Assembly (NCBI GenBank): GCA_022616275.1
Contig: JAKEFB010000022.1
Location: 1 to 64,000 of the forward strand
DNA: 64,000 bases
Source of the DNA: Chloroflexota bacterium
GTDB taxonomy: Bacteria > Chloroflexota > Anaerolineae > Promineifilales > Promineifilaceae
Direction of reading: 5' to 3'
The position numbers and the translations under genes were made by a program. Shown piece after piece: positions 52,272-60,549 of this stretch (positions are counted from its first letter, which is position 1; each line of letters begins with the position of its first letter). Below the pieces are notes generated by a model, which worked only from the letters and a program-made list of their open reading frames with translations, made no database searches and had not been told where the DNA came from.

Positions 52272-52434
52272 CGGCGGATGCCCTCCTTTATAATTTTGGT
52301 ATAGATATACTGACTGTGGCCGGCCCCTGACTATGGCTGGCTTCCCGTGAGGGCTGGTTCCCAGCCCCGGCCACCTTTGGTCAAAATGTCAGTTTATGAC
52401 CGTTGCCAGCATATGGTGAATGATTGGAGGCAAA
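52272..52434. other. Operon boundary with inverted repeat
   Basis: GTGGCCGG (about 52316-52323) and CCGGCCAC (near 52367-52374) flank a G/C-rich core, which can fold as a hairpin. TATACT at 52306-52311 could be a -10 box for the isomerase operon. The GC content falls here and stays low to about 56.2 kb. Confidence 0.4.
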
Positions 52435-53028
52435 ATGCTGTCGGACGTGCTCTCTCTAAAATTCAATCCTTTAGTTCCAGAAGTCAAAGATGCTGAAATT
52501 AGCGAAAAACATCTATCTGATCTGAAGGGCTACTTTGCGGATGAACATGCCTATGAGCAACTACTTAGCGAAGATCCAATTCTATATCGGGTCTCCACTT
52601 GGGAAATTGCCCATGGAGATGGTGATCTCATTTGTGGATTTGGCATCCTTCAGCCGGGCAAAGTTGGTGACGAATACTTCTTCACAAAAGGCCACTACCA
52701 CGAATGGCGAGAGGCAGCCGAGATCTATGTTGGCCTCAGCGGAGAAGGCTACATGTTGCTTGAACACGAGACGAACAAGGAATCGAAGTTGTTCCCCCTT
52801 AGCGCTAATCGCATAGTTTATGTTCCTGGCTACACAGCACACCGGACAATTAATGTTGGTACTATACCCTTAACGTATATGGGCATCTATTCGGTCCGGG
52901 CCGGCCATGATTATGGTGCGTTAGTTGAGAACAATTTTCGGAAAATTCTCGTAGCCAGAGATGGAAAACCAACCTTAATAGATCGCCGTGAATACGCAAA
53001 TGCACGAATACCAAAGGGTGTCTCATGA
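52435..53028 (+). CDS. Cupin-type glucose-6-phosphate isomerase
   Basis: 197 residues from the ATG at 52435 with a TTGGAGG ribosome site. The cupin motif KGHYHEWREAAEIYVGLSGEGYMLLE (metal-binding His-x-His, Glu) and VYVPGYTAHRTINVG (third His) are those of the PGI cupin family first described from archaea such as Pyrococcus. It interconverts glucose 6-phosphate and fructose 6-phosphate. The length fits. It is the first gene of a four-gene, lower-GC operon. A role on other hexose phosphates is possible given two mannose-6-phosphate isomerase-like genes next to it. Confidence 0.88.
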   Translation: MLSDVLSLKFNPLVPEVKDAEISEKHLSDLKGYFADEHAYEQLLSEDPILYRVSTWEIAHGDGDLICGFGILQPGKVGDEYFFTKGHYHEWREAAEIYVGLSGEGYMLLEHETNKESKLFPLSANRIVYVPGYTAHRTINVGTIPLTYMGIYSVRAGHDYGALVENNFRKILVARDGKPTLIDRREYANARIPKGVS

Positions 53029-53408
53029 GCCAATACATAACGCCTGATCAAAAACCTGAAGTAGCACTGGTCGAGCGCCCCTGGGGAAGCTTTAAGCAAT
53101 TTGCCCACAATGAGGAAGTGACCGTGAGTCTCATGACGGTTAAAGCGGGACAACGTCTGAGCCTGCAATCACATACAGGACGAGCAGAATTATGGATTGC
53201 CCTGGATAACCATGCCATTATCCAGGTGGGCGAGGAAATTATTCATGCCAACGAGGGCGACGAATTTTGGATTCCCCCCAATACCAAGCATCGGCTGGCA
53301 GGTGGTGAACATTCCTCGCAAGTCCTTGAAGTTGCCTTTGGCAACTGGCAGCAAGCAGACATTACCCGTTACGAAGACGATTACAATCGCCCCAACCTGG
53401 AAGTGTAA
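53025..53408 (+). CDS. Cupin mannose-6-phosphate isomerase (type II C-terminal domain)
   Basis: 127 residues; the ATG overlaps the previous stop by ATGA. ERPWGSFKQFAHNEEVTVSLMTVKAGQRLSLQSHTGRAELWIALD is the usual PWG start and metal-binding cupin motif (here QSHTGRAE), followed by NEGDEFWIPPNTKHRLAG. It corresponds to the isomerase half of bifunctional ManC/AlgA without the guanylyltransferase. It should interconvert mannose 6-phosphate and fructose 6-phosphate. Confidence 0.88.
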   Translation: MSQYITPDQKPEVALVERPWGSFKQFAHNEEVTVSLMTVKAGQRLSLQSHTGRAELWIALDNHAIIQVGEEIIHANEGDEFWIPPNTKHRLAGGEHSSQVLEVAFGNWQQADITRYEDDYNRPNLEV

Positions 53409-53411
53409 ATC

Positions 53412-55187
53412 GTGCGCAAAACGACTCAAAGATTGATGCCACGCCAGGGTAACCAAACCAGTCCGGGACAATATGATATTTATCCGGGCTTTCCGGTTGG
53501 CAACAAGAAGATTTTTAGTAGCTTTGACGAACTGGCCAAAAAACTGGCCGGGCAACAGCGTATCATCATTGACGGGTATGGTGGGGTTTTTTGGAACGAT
53601 TTCCGTGATCGTCTGGATTCTGCCCTTAAATCTATTGGCATCGAAGCACAGTGGATTGCTATCAACGAGGCGATGTATTCCCCTGATGAAATTAACCATA
53701 TGGTCGCGCCCTTTCTTGGAAGAGATGATCCGGTTTTTGGGACACGCTTTACCGGTCATCTACGTGATTTTTTCGACTCTGCCAAACTTCGGGCAACGAA
53801 GCCCAACCCCGACACGGATGTGACGATTGTGTATGGCTGTGGGGCAGGACTGCTTTACTGGGACGCCTATGTGGTTTATGTAGATGTACCAAAGAACGAA
53901 ATCCAATTCCGCTCGCGTGCTGGCAGCATTACCAATCTTGGGGCAACCCGCCCGGAACCGCCTAAGGCAATGTATAAACGGTTTTACTTTGTTGATTGGA
54001 TTGCACTAAATCGGCAGAAGGCGGACCTTTTACCGCGTATTGACCTTATTGTGGATGAACAGCGCGCAGACGATATCACATTTATGTCTGGTGATACCCT
54101 TCGTCAGTCATTAGCTAAAATGAGTCGAAATTATTTCCGGGTGCGTCCATGGTTCGAACCGGGTGCTTGGGGCGGACACTGGATAAAGCAACATATTCCC
54201 CAGCTTCCGCAAGATGTTCCCAACTACGCTTGGTCGTTTGAACTTATAGTGCCCGAAAATGGTTTGCTACTTGAGAGTGATAATCAACTACTCGAAATTT
54301 CTTTCGATTTCATGATGTACTATGACCATCGAAGTGTCATAGGCGACTCTGCTGGTCGGTTCGGTTATGAATTCCCGATTCGCTTTGACTTCCTGGACAC
54401 ATTTCAGGGTGGAAATCTATCGCTGCAATGTCATCCGAGTACAGAGTTCATCCGCGACAACTTTGGTGAGACCTTCACCCAGGATGAAACTTATTACATT
54501 CTCGATTGCGAGGATGATGCGGAAGTCCATCTTGGTTTTCAGGACAACATTGATCCCGATGCGTTCCGGCAGGCTCTTGAAGAAAGTGTGGCTAAGTCAC
54601 AGCCAGTTGATGTTGAACGCTATGTAAAAGTCCATGCGGCGAAAAAGCATGATTTATTCCTGATCCCCAATGGAACGGTTCACTGTTCAGGGATCAATAA
54701 CCTTGTTCTGGAAATTAGTGCCACACCATACATATTTACCTTCAAAATGTATGATTGGATGCGCCTTGATCTGGATGGGAAACCACGCCCTATCAATATT
54801 GACCGTGCTTTTGCCAATCTGAGATTTGAGCGCAACGGTAAGCGGGTAAAAGAAGAATTAATTTCCAAACCAATCACCTTAGAAAAGTATGATGACTGGC
54901 AGCTTATTCATCTGCCCACCCATTCTGAGCATTTCTATGATGTTCACCGTTTTGAAATCAGGCCGGGGAAAGCGGTGGATGTAAAAACAGAAGCCTCATG
55001 CCATGTCTTGAGCCTGGTTGAGGGGCAGACCGTTGTTTTAGAAACAAAGAATGGACTGGAAAGGCAGTTTAACTACGCTGAGACCTTTGTTGTCCCTGCG
55101 GCCGCTGAAAGCTATCGCCTGGCGAACAACACGGCCCAGCCCATTAAAGTCATCAAAGCCTTTATGAAGGCTGAAGTTGGAGGGTAG
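53412..55187 (+). CDS. Class I mannose-6-phosphate-isomerase-like protein with N-terminal kinase-like domain
   Basis: 591 residues, GTG start 3 bases after the previous stop. Residues 35-230 resemble P-loop uridine/nucleoside kinases (RIIIDGYGGVFWNDFRDRLD, then DTDVTIVYGCGAGLLYWDAYVVYVDVPK), but the GxxxxGK(S/T) loop is degenerate (DGYGGVFWNDF), so it probably does not bind ATP normally. Residues 240-590 follow class I phosphomannose isomerase: PWFEPGAWGGHWIKQ, LSLQCHPSTEFIRDNFG with zinc ligands, and LFLIPNGTVHCSGINNLVLEIS. The fusion makes it more than 150 residues longer than ordinary isomerases. It may act on a different sugar phosphate or as a scaffold. Confidence 0.8.
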   Translation: MRKTTQRLMPRQGNQTSPGQYDIYPGFPVGNKKIFSSFDELAKKLAGQQRIIIDGYGGVFWNDFRDRLDSALKSIGIEAQWIAINEAMYSPDEINHMVAPFLGRDDPVFGTRFTGHLRDFFDSAKLRATKPNPDTDVTIVYGCGAGLLYWDAYVVYVDVPKNEIQFRSRAGSITNLGATRPEPPKAMYKRFYFVDWIALNRQKADLLPRIDLIVDEQRADDITFMSGDTLRQSLAKMSRNYFRVRPWFEPGAWGGHWIKQHIPQLPQDVPNYAWSFELIVPENGLLLESDNQLLEISFDFMMYYDHRSVIGDSAGRFGYEFPIRFDFLDTFQGGNLSLQCHPSTEFIRDNFGETFTQDETYYILDCEDDAEVHLGFQDNIDPDAFRQALEESVAKSQPVDVERYVKVHAAKKHDLFLIPNGTVHCSGINNLVLEISATPYIFTFKMYDWMRLDLDGKPRPINIDRAFANLRFERNGKRVKEELISKPITLEKYDDWQLIHLPTHSEHFYDVHRFEIRPGKAVDVKTEASCHVLSLVEGQTVVLETKNGLERQFNYAETFVVPAAAESYRLANNTAQPIKVIKAFMKAEVGG

Positions 55188-55191
55188 GGGG

Positions 55192-56187
55192 ATGTCCAGG
55201 CGTATTCTAGGTATTGATGGTGGTGGAACGCGAACGCGCGCCGCCATTATTGACGAAACAGGCAAACTGCTTGGCGTTGGTATTGGCGGACCCAGCAACT
55301 ATGATGATATAGGCATTGACGCGACTCGTGAGAACCTCTTCCAGGCAATATCTGCTGCTGGTCAAGATGCTGGATTAGATCCAGAAGCGTTCGACGCTGC
55401 GTTCTTCGGCCTCGCCGGCGTTGTATCCGAAAACGATCACCAGATTGTTCGACAAATTATCAGTGAACTGCACGTTGTCCCAGAATCCCAGGTCGGTGTT
55501 GACCACGATTGCCGGATTGCCCTCGCAGGTTCGCTTTCCGGGCGTGCGGGCATTGTTCTTATTGCCGGAACAGGTTCAGCTTGTTATGGCAGGAATGCCG
55601 AGGGAAACGATTGGCGCGCCGGTGGTTGGGGCGAGCTTCTGGCGGATGAAGGCAGCGGTGGTTGGCTTGGGCTACAAGCAATGCGCGCGGCCGTACGATC
55701 ATTTGATGGTCGAGAGCAGCCTACACGCCTGATTGATGACCTATTAGAACTGTTTGAACTCCGCCATATGAATGACATTATGCATCGTATTTACCATGTG
55801 GGACTGAGTCGAAAAGAACGGGCTGCCCTCGCTCCCCTGGTAATGAGCGCTGCCCGCAATAACGACGTAGTTGCTCAGCAATTAATCCATGAAGCTGTTA
55901 CTGAACTGGCGCTGAGTGTGTTGGCTGTTGCCAATCGGTTGGAAATGCACGATCACCCAGAGGTCGCTATCGTGGGGGGCTTATATACTGTTGAAGACAT
56001 CTTTGCCTCACCACTACGAGCGGCCATAAGAAGTAAACTGCCGGGTTGCCACATCCAGCCCCCAGAATTATCGCCGGTCATAGGGGCTTGCCTTCTCGCT
56101 TTGCAGCAAATCGGTGTTGATCCCCAAACAGTGTCATCGGCCCTAATCGCCAGCGAGATAGCCCTGACAACAGAAATGGGCATTTAA
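55192..56187 (+). CDS. N-acetylglucosamine-kinase-like sugar kinase (BadF/BadG family)
   Basis: 331 residues from the ATG at 55192. ASKHA fold markers: RRILGIDGGGTRTRAAIIDETGKLLG (phosphate 1), ALAGSLSGRAGIVLIAGTGSACYGR (adenosine/phosphate 2, with GTGS), GWGELLADEGSGGWLGLQA and VAIVGGLYT. This matches eukaryotic-type N-acetylglucosamine kinases and relatives. It should phosphorylate an amino sugar or hexose to feed the isomerases encoded upstream. Its stop overlaps the convergent histidine kinase stop by four bases (TTAA), so the two genes meet tail to tail. Confidence 0.85.
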   Translation: MSRRILGIDGGGTRTRAAIIDETGKLLGVGIGGPSNYDDIGIDATRENLFQAISAAGQDAGLDPEAFDAAFFGLAGVVSENDHQIVRQIISELHVVPESQVGVDHDCRIALAGSLSGRAGIVLIAGTGSACYGRNAEGNDWRAGGWGELLADEGSGGWLGLQAMRAAVRSFDGREQPTRLIDDLLELFELRHMNDIMHRIYHVGLSRKERAALAPLVMSAARNNDVVAQQLIHEAVTELALSVLAVANRLEMHDHPEVAIVGGLYTVEDIFASPLRAAIRSKLPGCHIQPPELSPVIGACLLALQQIGVDPQTVSSALIASEIALTTEMGI

Positions 56188-57584
56188 GATAAATAGACCA
56201 CAAACGTCGTGCCCCGGCCTACTTCACTCTGTACTGCCAGATGGCCGCCGTGGGCCCGCGCGATTTCATAAGCAATAGCTAGGCCCAGCCCCGCGCCGCC
56301 CTGCCCATTGTCACGCCACCCTCGCGCCCGGTCACCCTCGACGCGATAGAACCGTTCAAATAGATGGGGTAGATGCTCGGCCGGAATACCCGGCCCGGTG
56401 TCACTGACAGAAACGATAACCTGCGTCCCCATCCGTTCCGCCTGGACCGTCACCCGGCCGCCCGCTGGCGTGTATTTGACCGCATTATCCAGCAGGTTCA
56501 AGTGGAGGCGTATCAGCAGGTCCAAATCCCCCTGGAGCGTCAGGCCAGGAGGAATACTTTCTACCAGCGTGATGGCTTTGGCTTCCGCTAACGGCCGGAC
56601 CTGGTCCATCACAGCGGCCATAAAATCAGCCAGCTCTATCCGTTCAGTTTGGGGCCGAAACTGGCCCTGGTCCAGCCGGGCCATAAATAGCAAGTCGTTG
56701 CTTAAACGAATGAGCCGGTCTACTTGCTGTTCCATCTCCTGCAAAGTTTCCACATACGCTGCCGGTTGGCGCGGCCGGCTCAACGTCACGCCGATGCGCC
56801 CTTTCAGGGCCGCCAGTGGGGTGCGCAGCTCGTGAGCCGCGTCGCCGGTGAAACGACGCTCGCGCCCGAAAGCCGCCTGCAGGCGGTCCAGCATGTTGTC
56901 AAAAGTCTGTGCCAGCCGGCCCACCTCGTCGGCCGGACCTTGATAACGGATACGCTGGCCCAGGTCGCTGGCCGAGATGGCCCGGGCTGTCTGGGTGATG
57001 TGGTCAATCGGCCGCAGGGCGCGCGACGCCAGGAAGAACCCCCCCAATCCGGCCAGGAGGAGCGCCAGGGGCAGACCCAGAACTATCTGCGCCTGCAGGC
57101 TGGCCAACGTTTCGACGACAGGCTCAAGTTCTTGCGCTACCTGCACCCGGCCGGTGATGCTGCCGGCCGCCACTTCCTGGCTATAAACTCGCCACGGATC
57201 TTCCTCGTCTATCAACGTGCGAAAACCTGTAGCCTGGACCGGGAAGACTGGCACGTCGTCATCATTGCTCAACGTGTCTAAAACCGTCCCGTCTTGTGCC
57301 AGCAGGTGAATGACAAAATCGTCGTTCAGGTTGCGCATTGCCTCTGGATTGCGCTCGACGTTCTGAAAGGCCAATTGCCCCCCCTCTTCGCCCAGGCTCA
57401 GGAGAGCCTGGGTGGCGGCCAGGTGCAAAGCCGCGTCTACCTGGGCTACCAGGCTGCGCCTGACCTGTAAATACAGAAACGTGGTAAACAACACTAAAAT
57501 GAAGCCCAGGGAGAGTACGTACCAGAGAGTCAGGCGTATCCGTAGGGGAATTTGGGACGGCCGTAAGTGGGATAGCATCCTCAT
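56184..57584 (-). CDS. Two-component sensor histidine kinase
   Basis: 466 residues. Two membrane helices (about 18-38 and 166-187) enclose an outer sensor domain of about 125 residues. A HAMP linker follows (LRPIDHITQTARAISASDL), then HisKA with phospho-acceptor H251 in FTGDAAHELRTPLAALKGR, and a HATPase domain with LLDNAVKYTPAGG (N box), SDTGPGIP and GAGLGLAI. It phosphorylates the OmpR-type regulator encoded upstream, whose stop overlaps this start by ATGA. The signal is unknown. The sensor resembles those of CusS/QseC-type kinases only in general plan. Confidence 0.94.
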   Translation of the reverse strand: MRMLSHLRPSQIPLRIRLTLWYVLSLGFILVLFTTFLYLQVRRSLVAQVDAALHLAATQALLSLGEEGGQLAFQNVERNPEAMRNLNDDFVIHLLAQDGTVLDTLSNDDDVPVFPVQATGFRTLIDEEDPWRVYSQEVAAGSITGRVQVAQELEPVVETLASLQAQIVLGLPLALLLAGLGGFFLASRALRPIDHITQTARAISASDLGQRIRYQGPADEVGRLAQTFDNMLDRLQAAFGRERRFTGDAAHELRTPLAALKGRIGVTLSRPRQPAAYVETLQEMEQQVDRLIRLSNDLLFMARLDQGQFRPQTERIELADFMAAVMDQVRPLAEAKAITLVESIPPGLTLQGDLDLLIRLHLNLLDNAVKYTPAGGRVTVQAERMGTQVIVSVSDTGPGIPAEHLPHLFERFYRVEGDRARGWRDNGQGGAGLGLAIAYEIARAHGGHLAVQSEVGRGTTFVVYLS

Positions 57585-58261
57585 TCCAGTTCCTCCGCAC
57601 TGATACGGTAGCCGACGCCACGCACCGTGTGAATCAGGGGCATGTCGTTCCCCCTGTCAATTTTGCGCCGCAGATAGCCGATGTAAACGTCCAACACGTT
57701 AGATTCGTTATAAAAGTCGAAGTTCCAGACGTGTTCGCCAATTTGTGTCCGTGTCAGCACCTGGTTGGGGTGGCGCATCAGATATTCCAGTACGGCATAT
57801 TCACGAGGGCTGAGATCAATGAGACAGCCGTTTCGTCGCACTGCTCGCGTGGCCGTGTCCATTTCCAGGTCCCCCACCTCAAGCACATTTCCCGTCTGTA
57901 ACGGAGGGCGGCGCAGCAAGGCGCGGACGCGGGCCAGTAATTCGGGGAAAGCGAATGGTTTAACCAGGTAATCGTCCGCCCCGGCATCCAATCCTTCGAC
58001 CCGGTTGTCTACCGTATCGCGAGCAGTCAACATGACGGTTGGCGTCTTGTCTCCCCGGTGGCGCAATTCGCGCAACAGCTTTAATCCATCCATCTTTGGC
58101 AGCATGATGTCCAGCACCAATACGTCGTAGTCGGCCGCCAGGGCATAATCCAGCCCCTCCCGGCCGTCCCAGGCCAGGTCCACCGCATACCCGGCTTCTG
58201 TCAGGCCCTGGCGCACGAAATTGGCAATGCTCGGTTCATCTTCGACGACAAGAATGCGCAT
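57581..58261 (-). CDS. OmpR-family response regulator
   Basis: 226 residues. Receiver domain: MRILVVEDEPSIANFVRQGL, phospho-acceptor D51 in LVLDIMLPKMDG, T/S in VMLTARD, and K in YLVKPFAFPELLAR. The winged-helix effector ends with the usual VLDVYIGYLRRKID and IHTVRGVGYRIS. It is the first gene of the two-gene unit with the histidine kinase. Spacing and length are standard. The target genes are not evident; the divergent MNT-HEPN pair is 170 bases away. Confidence 0.95.
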   Translation of the reverse strand: MRILVVEDEPSIANFVRQGLTEAGYAVDLAWDGREGLDYALAADYDVLVLDIMLPKMDGLKLLRELRHRGDKTPTVMLTARDTVDNRVEGLDAGADDYLVKPFAFPELLARVRALLRRPPLQTGNVLEVGDLEMDTATRAVRRNGCLIDLSPREYAVLEYLMRHPNQVLTRTQIGEHVWNFDFYNESNVLDVYIGYLRRKIDRGNDMPLIHTVRGVGYRISAEELE

Positions 58262-58405
58262 AATGTCTCTCCGGTGAAAGAAGCTATCAGCTCTCAGCTT
58301 TTAGCATTTCATTCATGATGGTGGGTTACCACCCATGTGAACTCCATAGAATGAATTCTAACGCAGGGGAGTAAGAAAACGATGAAGAGCTTCGAGCTTT
58401 TCAGG

Positions 58406-58411
58406 TATAAT
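58406..58411 (+). promoter_or_regulatory. -10 box before the MNT-HEPN pair
   Basis: TATAAT at 58406-58411, 20 bases before the GTG start; no consensus -35. The upstream region has a GGTGGGTTACCACCC palindrome near 58319-58333 that may be an operator for either divergent gene. Confidence 0.4.
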
Positions 58412-58431
58412 TAAAAGCCGAGGTGATAGAC

Positions 58432-58806
58432 GTGACCCGGCAAATATCTGAGGAAGAGATGGCCGTTTATCGCGAAACGGCCCGGCGGCGACAGGCTATG
58501 AAACAACAGGTGCTGGCCGAACGGCGCCAGCGGGCCTGGGATCTGGCCCGGCAGGCGGCCGCATTATTGAAAGAAGAACTTGGCGCCACCCAGGTTAGGT
58601 TGTTTGGTTCCCTGGTACATGGGGCGTTGTTTCACGCGCGTTCAGACGTGGACTTAGCCGTGTGGGGGCTGGACGAGAAGATTTATTATCAAGCCGTTAG
58701 CCGCTTGTTGGACCTGGACCCGGCCATTGAGGTGGATCTTATCCGGGTTGAAGATGCTACTCTCAGTTTGCAAAATTTAATTGAAAGGGAGGGGGTTAGC
58801 TTGTGA
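58432..58806 (+). CDS. MNT-type nucleotidyltransferase antitoxin
   Basis: 124 residues from the GTG at 58432, with AGGTGAT as ribosome site. The minimal nucleotidyltransferase motif is LFGSLVHGALFHARSDVDLAVWG (about 60-82): GS, then the DxD. In MntA-HepT systems this protein neutralises the HEPN RNase by adding AMP groups to it. The gene overlaps the HEPN gene by GTGA, as expected for that pair. An N-terminal basic helix (RETARRRQAMKQQVLAERRQRAW) precedes the fold. Confidence 0.85.
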   Translation: MTRQISEEEMAVYRETARRRQAMKQQVLAERRQRAWDLARQAAALLKEELGATQVRLFGSLVHGALFHARSDVDLAVWGLDEKIYYQAVSRLLDLDPAIEVDLIRVEDATLSLQNLIEREGVSL

Positions 58807-59561
58807 GAGGAGAATATAGCGGACTTGCCGCCCGCATCCGTCGGAAACTGACTGATGTGGCCGTCGCTGTGGCTCGCGCCAGACAACTGATGGAAAAAGC
58901 GCAGCGTACCGGCGACGACGGCTTTTTGGATGGGGTTGCTCTAAACCTGCATGATTTCTACACAGGCGTCGAGCAGATTTTTGAGGATATTGCTCGTAGC
59001 CTCGAAGAGGGAATACCGGATGGCCCGAACTGGCACCAAGAGTTATTGCTCCAAATGTCGGTTGAGGTTAGGACCGTGCGCCCGGCTGTCATTTCTCAAG
59101 AGACGCGGCGTTGCCTGGACGAGTATCGGGGGTTTCGTCACGTTGTGCGCAATGTTTATGCTCACGAGTTGCGGCCGGCTCGCTTGCAAGAACTGACGGC
59201 CGATTTACCCGCCGTTATGATCTTGCTACTCAAGACCTCGAAGGCTTTGCTGACTTCCTGGAGCATTTACTACCAGGTGACGGCTAAGGATACTTGGCCG
59301 ATACGTCCGAAGGAGAAGCTGGATGAAACGAGTTTTAATCCTGGGCGGTGGCTTTGGTGGCTTGGCTACGGCCCATACATTACGAACGCTCCGGCCGGAC
59401 GACGAAGTTGTCCTGGTAGACCGGGCTACCCACTTTATGGTTGGCTTTCGCAAGATCTGGGACTTGTTAGGGCTATCCCCCCAGCCGGCCGTGCATGGCC
59501 GGCTGGCCGATCTGGAACAGTTTGGCATCCAGGTCATCCACGGCGCGGTGACCAAGCTTGA
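58803..59561 (+). CDS. HEPN-domain toxin-like protein with frame running into next gene
   Basis: 252 codons as read, of which only about 165 look real. The HEPN core has ALNLHDFYTGVEQIFEDIA and the RNase motif R116-N-V-Y-A-H121 (Rx4H) in RGFRHVVRNVYAHELRP. HEPN toxins of this size (about 140-155 residues) end near TSWSIYYQVT. Here no stop occurs; the frame enters the flavoprotein gene at 59323 in a different phase and continues 239 bases with Pro/Gly/Arg-rich, non-native sequence. The tail may be translated or the end of the gene was lost. The pair with the MNT protein is otherwise typical (HepT-MntA). Confidence 0.8.
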   Translation: MRGEYSGLAARIRRKLTDVAVAVARARQLMEKAQRTGDDGFLDGVALNLHDFYTGVEQIFEDIARSLEEGIPDGPNWHQELLLQMSVEVRTVRPAVISQETRRCLDEYRGFRHVVRNVYAHELRPARLQELTADLPAVMILLLKTSKALLTSWSIYYQVTAKDTWPIRPKEKLDETSFNPGRWLWWLGYGPYITNAPAGRRSCPGRPGYPLYGWLSQDLGLVRAIPPAGRAWPAGRSGTVWHPGHPRRGDQA

Positions 59562-60468
59562 CCCCGACGGCCGGGCGGCCGAGGTGGGCGGCCGCCGTCT
59601 GGAGGCGGACGCGTTGGTGGTTGCCCTGGGTGCTTCCCTGGGGACCGACCGGATTCCCGGCTTCAGCCACTACGCCCTGAACGTCTACGACCCTCGGGCC
59701 ATTGCCCGGAACCGGGAAGCGCTCCAAAACTTCTCCGGCGGCCGGGTACTCCTCGGCGTTTTTGGCTTGCCCTACAAATGCCCCCCGGCCCCTTACGAAA
59801 TCGCTTTGTTGGTCCAGGAATTCTTTGCCGGGCGCGGGGTGGCGGCGACGATGGAGGTCTTTACCCCACAGCCGTCGTCTATGCCCATCCTCGGCCAGGC
59901 CGGCTGCCTGGTGATCGAAGGGCGGCTGATGGCGCGCGGCATTACCTTTTTGCCCAACCATACCGCCACCGCCGTCGAGGAAGGGGAGGTTGTCTTTACC
60001 ACCGGCCGGCGGCCCTACGATTTGCTCCTGGGCATCCCACCCCACCGCTGCCCGGCCGTGATCGTCGAGAGTGGCCTGACCGATGGCGGGGCCTGGGTCT
60101 CGGTCAACCCGCGCACCCTGGAAACGCGCTTCCCCGGCGTCTATGCCGTCGGCGACGTCACCCAGGTCCTGATGGCCAACGACAAGCCCCTGCCTAAGGC
60201 CGGCGTCTTTGCCGAAAGCCAGGGTCGGGTCGTGGCCCACCGGATTGCCGCTGCCTTTGAGGGCCGGCCGCCAGACGTGACCTTTGAGGGGCAGGGGGGC
60301 TGTTTCCTCGAATTCGGCCACGGCGAGGCTGCGATGATTGAAGGCCACTTCATGGCCGAGCCGGCGCCCCAGGTCCGCCTGACCGAGGCCAGCAAGGAGT
60401 ACCTTGACCAGAAACAGGCTTTCGAGCAAGAGCGCCTGCGAAGCTGGTTCCCCCAAGACGACAATTGA
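59323..60468 (+). CDS. FAD/NAD(P)-dependent oxidoreductase, sulfide:quinone reductase-like
   Basis: 381 residues. The FAD-binding ILGGGFGGLATAHTLRTLRPDDEVVLVDR is at the start, LGASLGTD in the middle and GVYAVGDVTQVL towards the end. FGLPYKCPPAPYEIALLV holds a Cys in the region where SQR/FccB enzymes carry a redox cysteine. The KCPPAPYE pattern is common in this group. It may oxidise sulfide or another donor and pass electrons to quinone or cytochrome. The start has a GGAGAA site, 6 bases before the ATG. It overlaps the out-of-phase end of the HEPN frame. Confidence 0.85.
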   Translation: MKRVLILGGGFGGLATAHTLRTLRPDDEVVLVDRATHFMVGFRKIWDLLGLSPQPAVHGRLADLEQFGIQVIHGAVTKLDPDGRAAEVGGRRLEADALVVALGASLGTDRIPGFSHYALNVYDPRAIARNREALQNFSGGRVLLGVFGLPYKCPPAPYEIALLVQEFFAGRGVAATMEVFTPQPSSMPILGQAGCLVIEGRLMARGITFLPNHTATAVEEGEVVFTTGRRPYDLLLGIPPHRCPAVIVESGLTDGGAWVSVNPRTLETRFPGVYAVGDVTQVLMANDKPLPKAGVFAESQGRVVAHRIAAAFEGRPPDVTFEGQGGCFLEFGHGEAAMIEGHFMAEPAPQVRLTEASKEYLDQKQAFEQERLRSWFPQDDN

Positions 60469-60471
60469 CGG

Positions 60472-60549
60472 CCGGCAGCGGACGATGGGCGGCCGGTTCT
60501 GTCGTCTGTCGTCTATCCTCCACCGTCTATCATTGGCTGCCGGCTTTTT
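60472..60549 (+). terminator. Long-loop hairpin with T-run after the flavoprotein gene
   Basis: GCCGGCAGC (about 60472-60480) pairs with GCTGCCGGC (60537-60545), followed by TTTTT. The loop is rich in GTCGTCTGTC words related to 61928-61968. The right arm lies inside the end of the convergent M50-like gene. Confidence 0.4.
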
